From NCBI RefSeq assembly GCF_002149965.1, contig NZ_MSQB01000012.1:1-64000 (forward strand): 64,000 bases of DNA, read 5' to 3'. Numbering within the stretch: position 1 is the stretch's first letter; every line of letters starts with the position of its first letter. A program made the position numbers and the translations under genes. The notes under the pieces are model-generated. The model saw only the letters and a program-made list of their open reading frames with translations, did no database searches and was not told where the DNA came from. This DNA comes from Novosphingobium panipatense (GTDB taxonomy: Bacteria > Pseudomonadota > Alphaproteobacteria > Sphingomonadales > Sphingomonadaceae). Shown here piece after piece: positions 1-7,894 of the stretch.

Positions 1-1
1 G

Positions 2-85
2 CATGAGCTCATGCCGTGGAACTGGCATCCGAGCAAGCAAGAGATCGCCCAAGCCGCCTAGCTGCGGTACTCAGGCCACGCTTAC
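2..85 (+). pseudogene. IS66-family transposase (TnpC) C-terminal tail and element end
   Basis: Reading from base 2, the frame gives HELMPWNWHPSKQEIAQAA and then a stop at 59-61. The LMPWNW stretch resembles the LLPWNW motif at the very end of IS66 TnpC proteins. About 20 bases further on is CGCTTAC (79-85), the reverse complement of the GTAAGCG that commonly starts IS66-family termini. I read this as the right end of an IS66 element whose body lies left of the window. The match is short, so the call is moderate. A second IS66 remnant lies at 12870-13405. Confidence 0.4.
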
Positions 86-360
86 CTGCTTTGTGCGAGC
101 AGACGCGCCGCGAAGATCAGTCGAAAGTTCAGCCTCGCCCACAAGCGTCAGGATGACAGCATCGATCAAGTCGCGAATCCGTTGCTTCGCCATCGATTGA
201 CTCGTCCGCATTGAATTCGGGGCAGGTCATACATAGTCCCTGTCGGCAACTTGTTGTCGCTGCGCAGCATCGATGTGGCTGACCCCATCGTAAACCACGA
301 TTGACTAGAAAACCTGCACCGGCATGTCGGCCGGATAGTGCAGCAAGCACGGCTTAACAG
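86..360. other. no recognisable gene
   Basis: All frames here are short and match nothing I know. The stretch sits between an IS66 end and a decayed integrase. It may include the lost N-terminal part of that integrase, but I cannot align it. Confidence 0.4.
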
Positions 361-1510
361 GTACCGGGGATCCGCCGACGATTTCATCGTCGCGCGCGAC
401 TGCTGATCGCGGCCAAAGCGCTGCTCGCGCAGGGTAAGGATCCCGCTGCCGCGGGTAAGAGCGCGTCGCCCGCCCCTTCATCATTGCCGACAGCTTTGAG
501 GTTGTTGCGCGCCAGTGGCATGCCAATCGTTCCGAAAGCCTCGATTCCGCACATGCCGCTCGTCTGCTGAGCCGCTTTGAACGAGACGTGTTTCCGCAGA
601 TCGGTGCGTGGGCCATTGCCGACGTTACTGCTCCAGAAATCCTGCGGCTGATCCGGGCGGTCGAGAGCCGCGGAGCGCTCGACGTCAGTCGGCGCATCAA
701 GCAGTCGATCGGGCAGGTGTTCCGTTATGCGATCGCCAATGGCTGGGCGAAGGATGATCCTTCCGCCCATCTGGTCGGCGCACTGAAGCCCTGGCCCAAA
801 GTACAGCATATGGCGCGTCTGCCATTGCACCAGTGCACCAGCTTCCAGAGCTCGTTCAGGCGATCCAGGGCTATGACGGCGACGAGGGCCCGCGCCGCCG
901 CGAAATTACCCGCGAGGCCATGCTCTTCACTCTGCTGACCTGGTGCCGCACTAGCGAAACTCGCTTCGCCGCTTGGCACGAGTTCGAGGACATTGAGGGT
1001 AAGAACCCGCTATGGCGGATTCCAGGCGAATGGATGAAGATGGAGCGTGAGCACATCGTCCCGCTTGTCCATCAGGTCGTGCTCCTCCTGCGCCGCCGAT
1101 TGCGCGACACCAATGGGGAGAATCTGGTGTTCCCGGGTACGAAACCCGGAAAGGCGCTGTCCCAGAACACGATGATCTATGCCTGCTACCGCATGGGCTA
1201 TCGCGGCCGCCAGACCGTGCATGGTTTCCGCGGAATGGCTTCCACCTGGGCTAACGAGCAGGAGATCTACAACTCCGACTGGATCGAGATGGCGCTCGCC
1301 CATTCTGAAGAGGATGACATTCGGGGAGCCTACAACAGCGCGCTCTATCTCACCCCGCGTCGGCGCATGCTGCAGCATTGGGCAGATACGCTCTCGCGCT
1401 GCGGCGAGGTAGCAATTGACCGACCGCGAGCCAGTCCTGAGACTGAGCAAGAAGCGAGAGTTGCAGATCTGGCTGACGGCAATGTCATCCGATTTCCTGC
1501 GCGACCGTAA
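361..1510 (+). pseudogene. P4-type tyrosine recombinase/integrase, frameshifted
   Basis: Three reading frames together reconstruct most of a phage P4-like integrase. The first piece (frame of 361) has ARLLIAAKALLAQGKDPAAA, typical of the N-terminal DNA-binding region. The frame is lost near 456-480. The second piece, about 480-830, gives the SAM-like core with RFERDVFPQIGAWAIADVTA. The third, 833-1510, is the catalytic domain: CRTSETRFAAW carries the first Arg and TVHGFRGMAST the H-x-x-R box. The Tyr region falls near the YNSALYL stretch. The second frameshift is caused by an exact 8-bp tandem duplication of TGCACCAG (826-833 and 834-841). The gene is therefore dead as sequenced. The N-terminus upstream of 361 is not recognisable. 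Such integrases normally insert genomic islands next to tRNA genes, but no tRNA is seen here. Confidence 0.75.
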
Positions 1511-1531
1511 TCTTGCTGCAATCCATGCCCA

Positions 1532-1559
1532 CTAGGTGTTTGGTCCCAGCATGTGATGG
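1532..1559 (+). repeat. IS481 terminal inverted repeat, left copy
   Basis: This is an exact reverse complement of 2514-2541 over 28 bases. The CTAG at its outer edge may be target-site sequence rather than IS sequence, which would leave a true repeat of about 23-24 bp beginning (G)TGTTTGG. Confidence 0.9.
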
Positions 1560-2480
1560 GTTGGCTGAATGATAAAGGCCTCGGGCTTTGATTTCCAGAG
1601 TTGTTCGATGGCCTCGTAAGGCGTCCTGAACTTCAAAGCCTTGAGTTGTTTTGCGAAATTGTAGGCGATCGGCCAGTCTGCGACGTGTCGCCGCAGTTCC
1701 TGGATCGATGCGTAATGGAAGGACTTGGTCGTCGCTTCCTTTATCGTCCTGACCATTCGCTCAGCTTGGCCGTTGGTCCACGGGTGGTAGGGTTTGGTGA
1801 GGCGATGCTCGATGCCATTGCTCTGGCAGGTGCTACCGAAGATATGACCGATCCAGGTGTGCGACACGCCCTGGTATCGATCGACGAACTGGACGCCATT
1901 ATCAGTCAGGATGGTGTGGATCGGATAGGGTACAGCCTTGATCAGCACCTTGAGGAATGCGGATGCGGCCAACTTGGTGGCTCTGCGATAGATGCGGGCA
2001 AAGACCAGTTTCGAGGTGCGATCCACCGCGACGAACAGGAAGCCTTTGCCGCCCTTATAGCGCAGTTCGGCAATGTCGATATGGAAGTAGCCGATCTTGT
2101 AGCTTTTGAATTTATTTGGTTTCTCGCGATCAGCTTTTGGCAGGCGGGAAATGCCGTGTCGCTGCAGGCAGCGACGCAAGGACGCGTGTTAGCTGCGGAA
2201 TGACATCCTTCAGCGTGACGAAGACGTCATCCAGCGGTAGCCGGGCCTGCACGCGTAGCGCCACGATGGCGGCCTCTTCCATGGGCGAGAGCACCGTACT
2301 GCGGCGTTCCCGTGGGCCCATCGGCAGGTTTTCGACCGACTGCCGCTTACGCCACTTCAGGACTGTCTTTTCATTGATCCCGTATCGCTTCCCGAGGTTC
2401 GCGACCGAAGCTTGCGATCGCTGTAGCTCGCCTCGAATGGCGTGCGTGGTCTTGGCGCTGCCGTGGAGAACCTGGCCCAT
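1532..2480 (-). pseudogene. IS481-family transposase, frameshifted
   Basis: The N-terminal part (2480 down to about 2195) holds helix-turn-helix domains with RSQASVANLGKRYGINEKTV and LSPMEEAAIVALR. It then leaves frame after IPQLTR. The C-terminal part, in another frame from about 2195 to 1532, has RRCLQRHGISRLPKADREKP followed by an rve integrase core. That core retains the DDE residues: the D of YFHIDIAEL, the D of LTDNGVQF and the E of NGQAERMVRT. A one-base change near 2190 would restore a protein of about 315 residues. Some IS families use programmed frameshifting, but that is not usual for IS481, so I call it a mutation or a sequencing error. The stop codon lies inside the terminal repeat. 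Confidence 0.8.
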
Positions 2481-2513
2481 AGCTCCCTCCGCTGTGATGG
2501 CGACAAATTTACA

Positions 2514-2541
2514 CCATCACATGCTGGGACCAAACACCTAG
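2514..2541 (-). repeat. IS481 terminal inverted repeat, right copy
   Basis: This is the partner of 1532-1559 with 28 of 28 bases matching. It lies just outside the transposase start, with about 33 bases between the start codon and the repeat. Confidence 0.9.
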
Positions 2542-2597
2542 GGCCAGGACCCATGAAATTTATTGCCGGGCACGTGATTGGTTGACTCAATGGCGGC

Positions 2598-3165
2598 ATG
2601 AGGAGAGATCTGATCTGGTTGTCGGAGGCGCAGATGCGCTGGATCGAGCCATATATCCCGCTGTCTCACGGCGTGCTGCGGGTGAATGATCGTCGGATCA
2701 TCAGCGGTATCATCTTCGTCATCAGGAAACGGCTTGCGATGGCGCGATGCGCCCGCCGATTTTGGTCCGCCTAAGACGATCTATAATCGTTTCATCCGGG
2801 GGACCCGGCTCGGAGAGTTCGACAAGATTTTCTCCGGCCCTTCCGCGCAAGGCGGCAGCCCGACCGGTTGATGATTGATCCGACCCATCTGAAGGCACAC
2901 CGGACAACTGCCAGTCTACTGAAAAAGGGCTGTTCCCAGACGTATCGGACCCACCAAAGGCGGCCTGAACTCGAAGCTCCATGGCCGAGTGCGACGGCAA
3001 GGGTAGGCCGCTGGTCATGCTCCTGAGCGAGGGCCAGATGAGCGACCATAAATGAACCGCACGGATGCTCGACGCTTTGCCCCGCGCCAAACCCCTGCTC
3101 GGCGATCGAGGCTATTACGCAGAGTGGCTCCCATCAAAATGGATTATCAGCGTTCTGGATGGTTT
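2598..3165 (+). pseudogene. IS5-family transposase remnant
   Basis: From the ATG at 2598 the frame reads MRRDLIWLSEAQMRWIEP, the classic start of IS5-family transposases. The frame then shifts: near 2725 (extra base before NGLRWRDAPADFGPPKTIYN), near 2860 (before RLMIDPTHLKAHRT, the first catalytic Asp), and again near 2930 and 3050. The second catalytic region LLGDRGYYAEW is visible near 3095-3130. After that homology stops, so the third catalytic region with its Glu is missing. The gene is a multiply frameshifted, 3'-truncated relic. It ends about 60 bases before the FecI sigma gene of module A, so the deletion edge forms part of that gene's upstream region. Confidence 0.75.
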
Positions 3166-3225
3166 GTGATCTGCTGATCGGCCAAGCAGCATTACTGTAA
3201 CAAAGGGTCTTTAAGTCGCCGCGCC

Positions 3226-3729
3226 ATGGGTGCCACCACGTCTCTCCTGCGCGCGCAACGAGCAAATCTCCTGCAATACGTGGGACGGCAGGTTCGTGAC
3301 TCCATGCTAAGCGAGGATATCGTCCAGGAGGCGTACCTGCGCCTGCTCAGCTTCGAGTCGAAGCCCGGCGGTGTGGTGAACGATCCCCCGGCTTTCCTTC
3401 GCCGAATCTCGCTGAACCTGGTTCGCGATCATTTTCGCCGGGTGAAGACCGCCCCTCACGTCGAGCTGTCAGTGACGATCGCTTGCCCGATGCCGGCGGC
3501 CGATGTGCAACTGGAGCGCAAGCAACTCGTCGACCTGGTTTTCGAGATCCTCAAGGCGATGCCGAAGCTGCGCCGGGATGTCTTCATCCGCCGTCGGGTC
3601 AACGGAGAATCCGCAGGTGAAGTTGCCGAGGCTCTCGGCCTGTCGCCCAGCGCCGTTAGCAACCACGTCGCCCGCGCCGTAATGGATCTCGATGCCGCCA
3701 TCGAAAAGATCGAACAGCGTGCCTGCTAG
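3226..3729 (+). CDS. ECF sigma factor, FecI type (module A)
   Basis: A 167-residue ECF sigma factor. Region 2 contains SEDIVQEAYLRLLSF with the hallmark D-I-V-Q-E followed by RRISLNLVRDHFRR. Region 4 is a helix-turn-helix around RRDVFIRRRVNGESAGEVA and LGLSPSAVSNHVARAV. The V-F-I-x-R-R signature places it in the FecI group. These sigma factors direct transcription of a neighbouring TBDR when an outer-membrane signal is relayed through FecR. The fecR-like gene overlaps its 3' end, and the receptor and a phosphatase follow. No strong ribosome-binding site precedes the ATG at 3226, so the start is the least certain part; decayed IS5 sequence ends about 60 bases upstream. Confidence 0.88.
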   Translation: MGATTSLLRAQRANLLQYVGRQVRDSMLSEDIVQEAYLRLLSFESKPGGVVNDPPAFLRRISLNLVRDHFRRVKTAPHVELSVTIACPMPAADVQLERKQLVDLVFEILKAMPKLRRDVFIRRRVNGESAGEVAEALGLSPSAVSNHVARAVMDLDAAIEKIEQRAC

Positions 3730-4648
3730 TCAGGTCGACCCGATCAAGTGGGCAGCCGCTCAGTGGGTGGAGCGCCGGATGGACGACGGTCCGTTCGAAG
3801 AGGAGGCGTTCGATACGTGGATCGACCAGGACCCTCGCCATCGGACTGCGTTCGACGGGATGTGGCGCCGGATCATGGGGCCCGGTATGGGGGCTGCCCT
3901 CCACGATTACGACCGGCGCATGAAGGCGCGCCGCAAGGCTGTTGCCAGTGCGGCAGCGATCTTCCTTATCGCCGCCGGCGGCTACAAGGCCATGCCGCTG
4001 ATCGAGATGCAGATGGCAGATGCCCATCAGTTTGCAGCGGCCGACGGCACGGTGCGTGAGGTCGTGCTGGAAGATGGCACCCGATTGACGCTGGGCGGAG
4101 GCACGGATGTGACTGTCCGCTATACTCGCCATGACCGTGTGATCGCGCTCGGCCAGGGCGCGCTGTTCGCCAATGTCCACCATGACGAAGACCGACCGTT
4201 CCGGATTGAGACCGGTGAGGCCGAGATCGTCGATATCGGCACCAGTTTTGAAGTGGTCAGCAAGGCGGCACATGTCAGGGTGACAGTCGCCGCCGGTATC
4301 GTGGACTTCGCAAAGCGGGGCTGGTTCCAGAAGCCGACGAGGCTTGCTGCAAATCAGGTCGCCGTCCTCGATCGGAACGGCGTGAACCGCAGCGCCGATG
4401 TACAGCCCGGTGATGTTGCGCCGTGGCGCGGCGAATGGGTCGAGTACAAGGCGAAGCCGCTGAAGGATGTCGTCGATGACTTGCGCAGCCTGTCACCGGC
4501 ACCGATTGAATTCGCGCGCGAAGAGTTGGGCGCGCAACCCGTGAGTGGCCGCATCCGGCTGACTGATCCGATGGGGCAGCTTGAAAATCTGTCGGTCATC
4601 CAAGGATTCAATATCCAAAGGGCAGATGACAGGATCATCATCTACTGA
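3692..4648 (+). CDS. FecR-type anti-sigma/sigma regulator (module A)
   Basis: A 318-residue inner-membrane sensor. The cytoplasmic N-terminus (DUF4880-like) has WVERRMDDGPFEEEAFDTWI and DPRHRTAFDGMWR. A single membrane segment follows near residues 86-104 (AVASAAAIFLIAAGGYKA). The periplasmic FecR domain has ADGTVREVVLEDGTRLTLG, then FRIETGEAEIVDIGTSFEV, and a C-terminal STN-like part ending NIQRADDRIIIY. The ATG at 3692 overlaps the sigma gene by 38 bases; a GTG at 3719 is an alternative. The overlap implies translational coupling. By analogy to FecR of E. coli it holds the sigma factor and activates it when the TBDR STN domain signals. The downstream TBDR does carry an STN domain. Confidence 0.88.
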   Translation: MPPSKRSNSVPASQVDPIKWAAAQWVERRMDDGPFEEEAFDTWIDQDPRHRTAFDGMWRRIMGPGMGAALHDYDRRMKARRKAVASAAAIFLIAAGGYKAMPLIEMQMADAHQFAAADGTVREVVLEDGTRLTLGGGTDVTVRYTRHDRVIALGQGALFANVHHDEDRPFRIETGEAEIVDIGTSFEVVSKAAHVRVTVAAGIVDFAKRGWFQKPTRLAANQVAVLDRNGVNRSADVQPGDVAPWRGEWVEYKAKPLKDVVDDLRSLSPAPIEFAREELGAQPVSGRIRLTDPMGQLENLSVIQGFNIQRADDRIIIY

Positions 4649-4656
4649 CCCATCAT

Positions 4657-4676
4657 GATTTCATTAAACTGAAATC
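4657..4676. terminator. small AT-rich hairpin after fecR-like gene
   Basis: GATTTCA (4657-4663) pairs perfectly with TGAAATC (4670-4676) around a six-base loop. It starts 9 bases after the FecR stop. No T-run follows on the plus strand, so it may be a weak terminator or an RNA end-protecting stem. A strikingly AT-rich leader (4664-4720) follows before the receptor gene. Confidence 0.35.
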
Positions 4677-4700
4677 AAAATGTATTGAAAATGTAAAAAC

Positions 4701-4720
4701 AAAAAATGTGAAATTTTTGG
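4701..4720 (+). promoter_or_regulatory. AT-rich motif shared with module B receptor leader
   Basis: AAAAAATGTG, three bases, then TTTTTGG. A similar arrangement, AAAAAGTGTG, five bases, TTTTTG, occurs upstream of the module B receptor (18563-18583, minus strand). Both lie 50-75 bases before the receptor start codon. It may be part of a FecI-type promoter, but I cannot assign -35 and -10 elements. Confidence 0.25.
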
Positions 4721-4775
4721 TGAAGCCCCGTCTTTGGTCTGAACTCGTTTATCAAAACGCAGGGGGAACACCAAA

Positions 4776-7700
4776 GTGACAGCTTTCAAGACCGCGCTCC
4801 GCACGAGCGTTACTGCCTTCGCACTGACCATCGGCGCTGTATGCGCGGCCGCGCCCGCCATGGCACAGAGCAGGATTTTCCTGCCGTCGGCCAGCCTTGA
4901 GGATTCCATCAACACGCTGTCGCGCCAGGCAGGCGTCCAGATCCTCGTCAATCACACGCTGGTGCAGGGCAGGAAGGCGCCCGCGATCAAAGGCGCCACG
5001 TCGGCAGATGCGGCGCTGAACGAACTGCTGCGAGGGTCGGGCCTGACTTACGAGAAGCGGGAAGGCACTTATCTCGTCGTCCGTGGCTCTGTTCCCGCTC
5101 CTGCGCGTGCCGTTTCTGCGGCTCCGGCGCGCAAGGTATCCGTAGCCGCGCAGACCACACAGGCCCTGACCGCCGACAACAGCCCTGTTGCCGAGGATAT
5201 CGTCGTCTCCGGCTACCGCCGCAGTCTCGATGAAGCGATCGACATGAAGCGTGACACAGTGGGCTTCTCGGATTCGATCGTCGCTACCGACATCGCCGAT
5301 TTTCCCGAGCAGAACCTTTCCGAAGCGCTGCAGCGCATTCCCGGCGTGACCATCGAGCGCAACAAGGGCCTCGGCACGCGTGTCAACGTGCGCGGTCTGC
5401 CAACCGAATTCACGTTCGTCTCGATCAACAAGCTCGCCACCGCTACGGGATCCGGCGGGCGTGCCGTCGAGTTCGACATGTTCGCATCCGAACTGATGCA
5501 ATCGGTCACTGTCCAGAAGTCGCCCACTGCAGCGGACGAAGAAGGTGGCATTGCCGGGTCGGTCTACATTCGCACCGCCCGCCCGTTCGACACGCCCGGT
5601 CGACGCCTCGTTGGCAGTGCGGAAGGCGCCTACAATTCCATCTCCGAGAAGATCGACCCGAGCGCTTCCTTCCTCGCCAGCGACACCTTCGGCGATTTCG
5701 GCGTGCTCGTCTCGGTTGCCAAGCAGCAACGCACCAATCGCACGGATTCAAACTCGGGCATCAATTTCCGCCCGATCGCGCGCTGGACCGATCGTACGGG
5801 AACGGCCTATCGCAACCAGGCGATCTCCGTGCTCGAGCGCGACGCAGGCATCGCCTTCTCGAATGACGACAAGAACCGCATCGTGTTCCTCGATAAGGTC
5901 GGCGACAGGGTCTATCGGAACGATCAGGATCGCCTCGGGCTTTCCGGTTCGGTGCAGTACCAGCCCAGCAAGAATTTCAACCTCGTGTTCGATGCATTCG
6001 TGGGTTCCTACAAGACGCACGAGGACGAATATGACGCGGCAGGCTATTCGGCGTCCAGCAACTCCACGCTCGACACGATCCACGAATTCGATGCCACCAC
6101 ATTGTCCGATGCGGGCATCGTGGTGCTGAAGGACGTCTCCTACACCAACACCCAGCATGAATTCCTGAGCAAGGAATATATCAACAAGACCGACTATCGC
6201 CAGTTCGGCGGCGAGATGAACTGGAAGCTCGGGCAGCTGTCGGTCAATGCGCTGGCCGGCTACTCCGGCGCGACCAAGACGCTTGATTTCGCCAACCTCA
6301 AGCATGTCGCCTATGCCCCCTCGCGCACGCGCTACACCGAGACCGGCGGCGAGACGATCCCCAGCGCCGCGGCGGGCACGATCGACATGTACGATGCGCC
6401 GGACTCCTATCTGTTCGAAGCCTACGAGACGACGCGAGAGCGGATCAAGGATGACAAATATGCAGCGCAGCTCGATCTGAGCTACGAGTTCGGCCCCTCC
6501 ATCTTCAAGCGCTTCAGCATTGGCGGGCGATACACGAACAAGACCAACGAGCGCGAATATGGCGAAGAGAAGATCCAGGGACCCACGCGCGGCAGCACCG
6601 CCTATGTGAACCTGCGCCGGCTTTCTGACAGCCCGCTCACCAGCGTGACGGATATCGTCGGCGGCAAGTCCTATCAGGCGCGGGACATCGACTGGGCGCA
6701 GGTCTCGAACGAATATGCCCGCGAATTCTTCCGGCCCGACGGCTTCGTGACGCCCTTCAGCAACGAGAACTACTACAAGGTGAGGGAAGAAGTGGTCGCG
6801 GGATATGCGATGCTCGATCTCGAATTCGACGCGCCTGTTCCCATTTTCGTCAATATGGGCGGTCGCTATCTGCATACCGCGATCCATTCGGAGGGCTTCC
6901 ACCAGGTCCAGAACCCAAACGGCAGCACAGGGCTGACCCCCGAGCCGGTTTCCAGCAAGGGGAGCTACTCGAAGTTCCTGCCCTCATTCAATGCACACGC
7001 CGAACTGACGGACAGCCTCATCCTGCGTGCAGCCGCGTCGAAAACGCTGATCCGTCCTGCCCTCACCGATCTCGCCTACAAGCGGACGGCGAGCTATAGC
7101 AGCTATCGCTATACCGACGGCAATCCGGGCCTCAAGCCGACCTTGGCCGACCAGTGGGAAGTGGGCGCAGAGAAGTATTTCGACCGTGGCGGTATCCTTG
7201 CCGCGTCCTACTTCTGGAAGAAGATCAAGGGCGTCGTCCAGAACGAGCTGACCGGCGTGGTGCCCGATGTGACTGTGCTGAACGCAAACGGCACGGTGAA
7301 CGGCGTCTACGACTTCGACGTCTATCAGCCGGTAAATGCCGAAGGCTCCTATGACGTCAGCGGCATCGAGCTGAACGCAGTGGTCCCGTTTGCCATGATC
7401 GCCGACTGGGCGGACGGTTTCGGCGTCAATGCCAACGTGACCTTCCTCGACAGCTCACTGACCGGCGAGTCCGATCTCGGCATCCCGACCTCGCCGATTG
7501 GCCTTTCGAAAAACACCTACAACGCTACTGTATTCTACGAAAAAGGGCCGATCTCGCTGCGCCTGTCCTACAATCGCAAGGGCAAATATGTGGAGCGTAT
7601 CGAACGCAACATGTATCCCGTCTATCGCAACACCTACGGCCAGTTCGACTTCTCTGCGAGTTACCAGCTGACCCCCAACTTCCGCGTGGAGCTGCAGGGC

Positions 7701-7811
7701 ATCAACGTCGGTAATGCCAAGACGACCGGCTACACGATGGACCCTGCCTTCCCGACGACCTACGAGTTTTCGGGAAGCCGCATCAGCCTGGGCGTGCGCG
7801 CGCAGCTCTGA
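4776..7811 (+). CDS. TonB-dependent receptor with STN signalling domain (module A)
   Basis: A 1011-residue outer-membrane transporter. It has a signal peptide ending near AAPAMAQ, then an STN domain (about residues 30-105, LPSASLEDSINTLSRQAGVQ) that in this family contacts FecR in the periplasm. The TonB-box-like AEDIVVSGYRRSLDEAI follows, then the plug (ADFPEQNLSEALQRIPGVTI, NVRGLPTEFTFVSIN) and a long beta-barrel. It starts at a GTG preceded by AGGGGGAA. The last residues are GVRAQL; most TBDRs end in Phe or another aromatic used for outer-membrane insertion, so the Leu is unusual. The PhoA-like phosphatase downstream suggests a phosphorylated substrate or product, which is inference. The plug style (PEQNLSEALQRIPGV) is that of large carbohydrate/organic-compound TBDRs rather than classical siderophore receptors. 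Confidence 0.9.
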   Translation: MTAFKTALRTSVTAFALTIGAVCAAAPAMAQSRIFLPSASLEDSINTLSRQAGVQILVNHTLVQGRKAPAIKGATSADAALNELLRGSGLTYEKREGTYLVVRGSVPAPARAVSAAPARKVSVAAQTTQALTADNSPVAEDIVVSGYRRSLDEAIDMKRDTVGFSDSIVATDIADFPEQNLSEALQRIPGVTIERNKGLGTRVNVRGLPTEFTFVSINKLATATGSGGRAVEFDMFASELMQSVTVQKSPTAADEEGGIAGSVYIRTARPFDTPGRRLVGSAEGAYNSISEKIDPSASFLASDTFGDFGVLVSVAKQQRTNRTDSNSGINFRPIARWTDRTGTAYRNQAISVLERDAGIAFSNDDKNRIVFLDKVGDRVYRNDQDRLGLSGSVQYQPSKNFNLVFDAFVGSYKTHEDEYDAAGYSASSNSTLDTIHEFDATTLSDAGIVVLKDVSYTNTQHEFLSKEYINKTDYRQFGGEMNWKLGQLSVNALAGYSGATKTLDFANLKHVAYAPSRTRYTETGGETIPSAAAGTIDMYDAPDSYLFEAYETTRERIKDDKYAAQLDLSYEFGPSIFKRFSIGGRYTNKTNEREYGEEKIQGPTRGSTAYVNLRRLSDSPLTSVTDIVGGKSYQARDIDWAQVSNEYAREFFRPDGFVTPFSNENYYKVREEVVAGYAMLDLEFDAPVPIFVNMGGRYLHTAIHSEGFHQVQNPNGSTGLTPEPVSSKGSYSKFLPSFNAHAELTDSLILRAAASKTLIRPALTDLAYKRTASYSSYRYTDGNPGLKPTLADQWEVGAEKYFDRGGILAASYFWKKIKGVVQNELTGVVPDVTVLNANGTVNGVYDFDVYQPVNAEGSYDVSGIELNAVVPFAMIADWADGFGVNANVTFLDSSLTGESDLGIPTSPIGLSKNTYNATVFYEKGPISLRLSYNRKGKYVERIERNMYPVYRNTYGQFDFSASYQLTPNFRVELQGINVGNAKTTGYTMDPAFPTTYEFSGSRISLGVRAQL

Positions 7812-7825
7812 TCCCTCGATCTAAC

Positions 7826-7858
7826 CGGGCCGGCGCGTGATCGATGTGCACCGGCCCG
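7826..7858 (+). terminator. GC hairpin between receptor and phosphatase genes (module A)
   Basis: CGGGCCGG (7826-7833) pairs perfectly with CCGGCCCG (7851-7858), followed by CTTTCAT. It sits in the 83-base gap between the receptor stop and the phoA-like start, so it could partly terminate transcription or stabilise the receptor mRNA end. Equivalent hairpins follow the receptor genes of modules B and C. Confidence 0.5.
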
Positions 7859-7894
7859 CTTTCATCCGCCTCAAGCTTTGGAGTGCCTAACCCG

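Larger units (their letters stand above)
1532..2541 (-). mobile_element. IS481-family insertion sequence, about 1 kb
   Basis: The element is bounded by perfect 28-bp inverted repeats (1532-1559 and 2514-2541) and contains one transposase gene on the minus strand. Both outer edges carry CTAG. IS481 of Bordetella is known to insert at NCTAGN and duplicate the site. Here the 6-bp flanks next to the TGT/ACA ends are ACTAGG (1531-1536) and CCTAGG (2537-2542), which fits that rule except for one base. The intact ends suggest a fairly recent insertion, although the transposase frame is broken. The element lies directly downstream of the integrase remnant and just upstream of an IS5 remnant. Confidence 0.85.
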
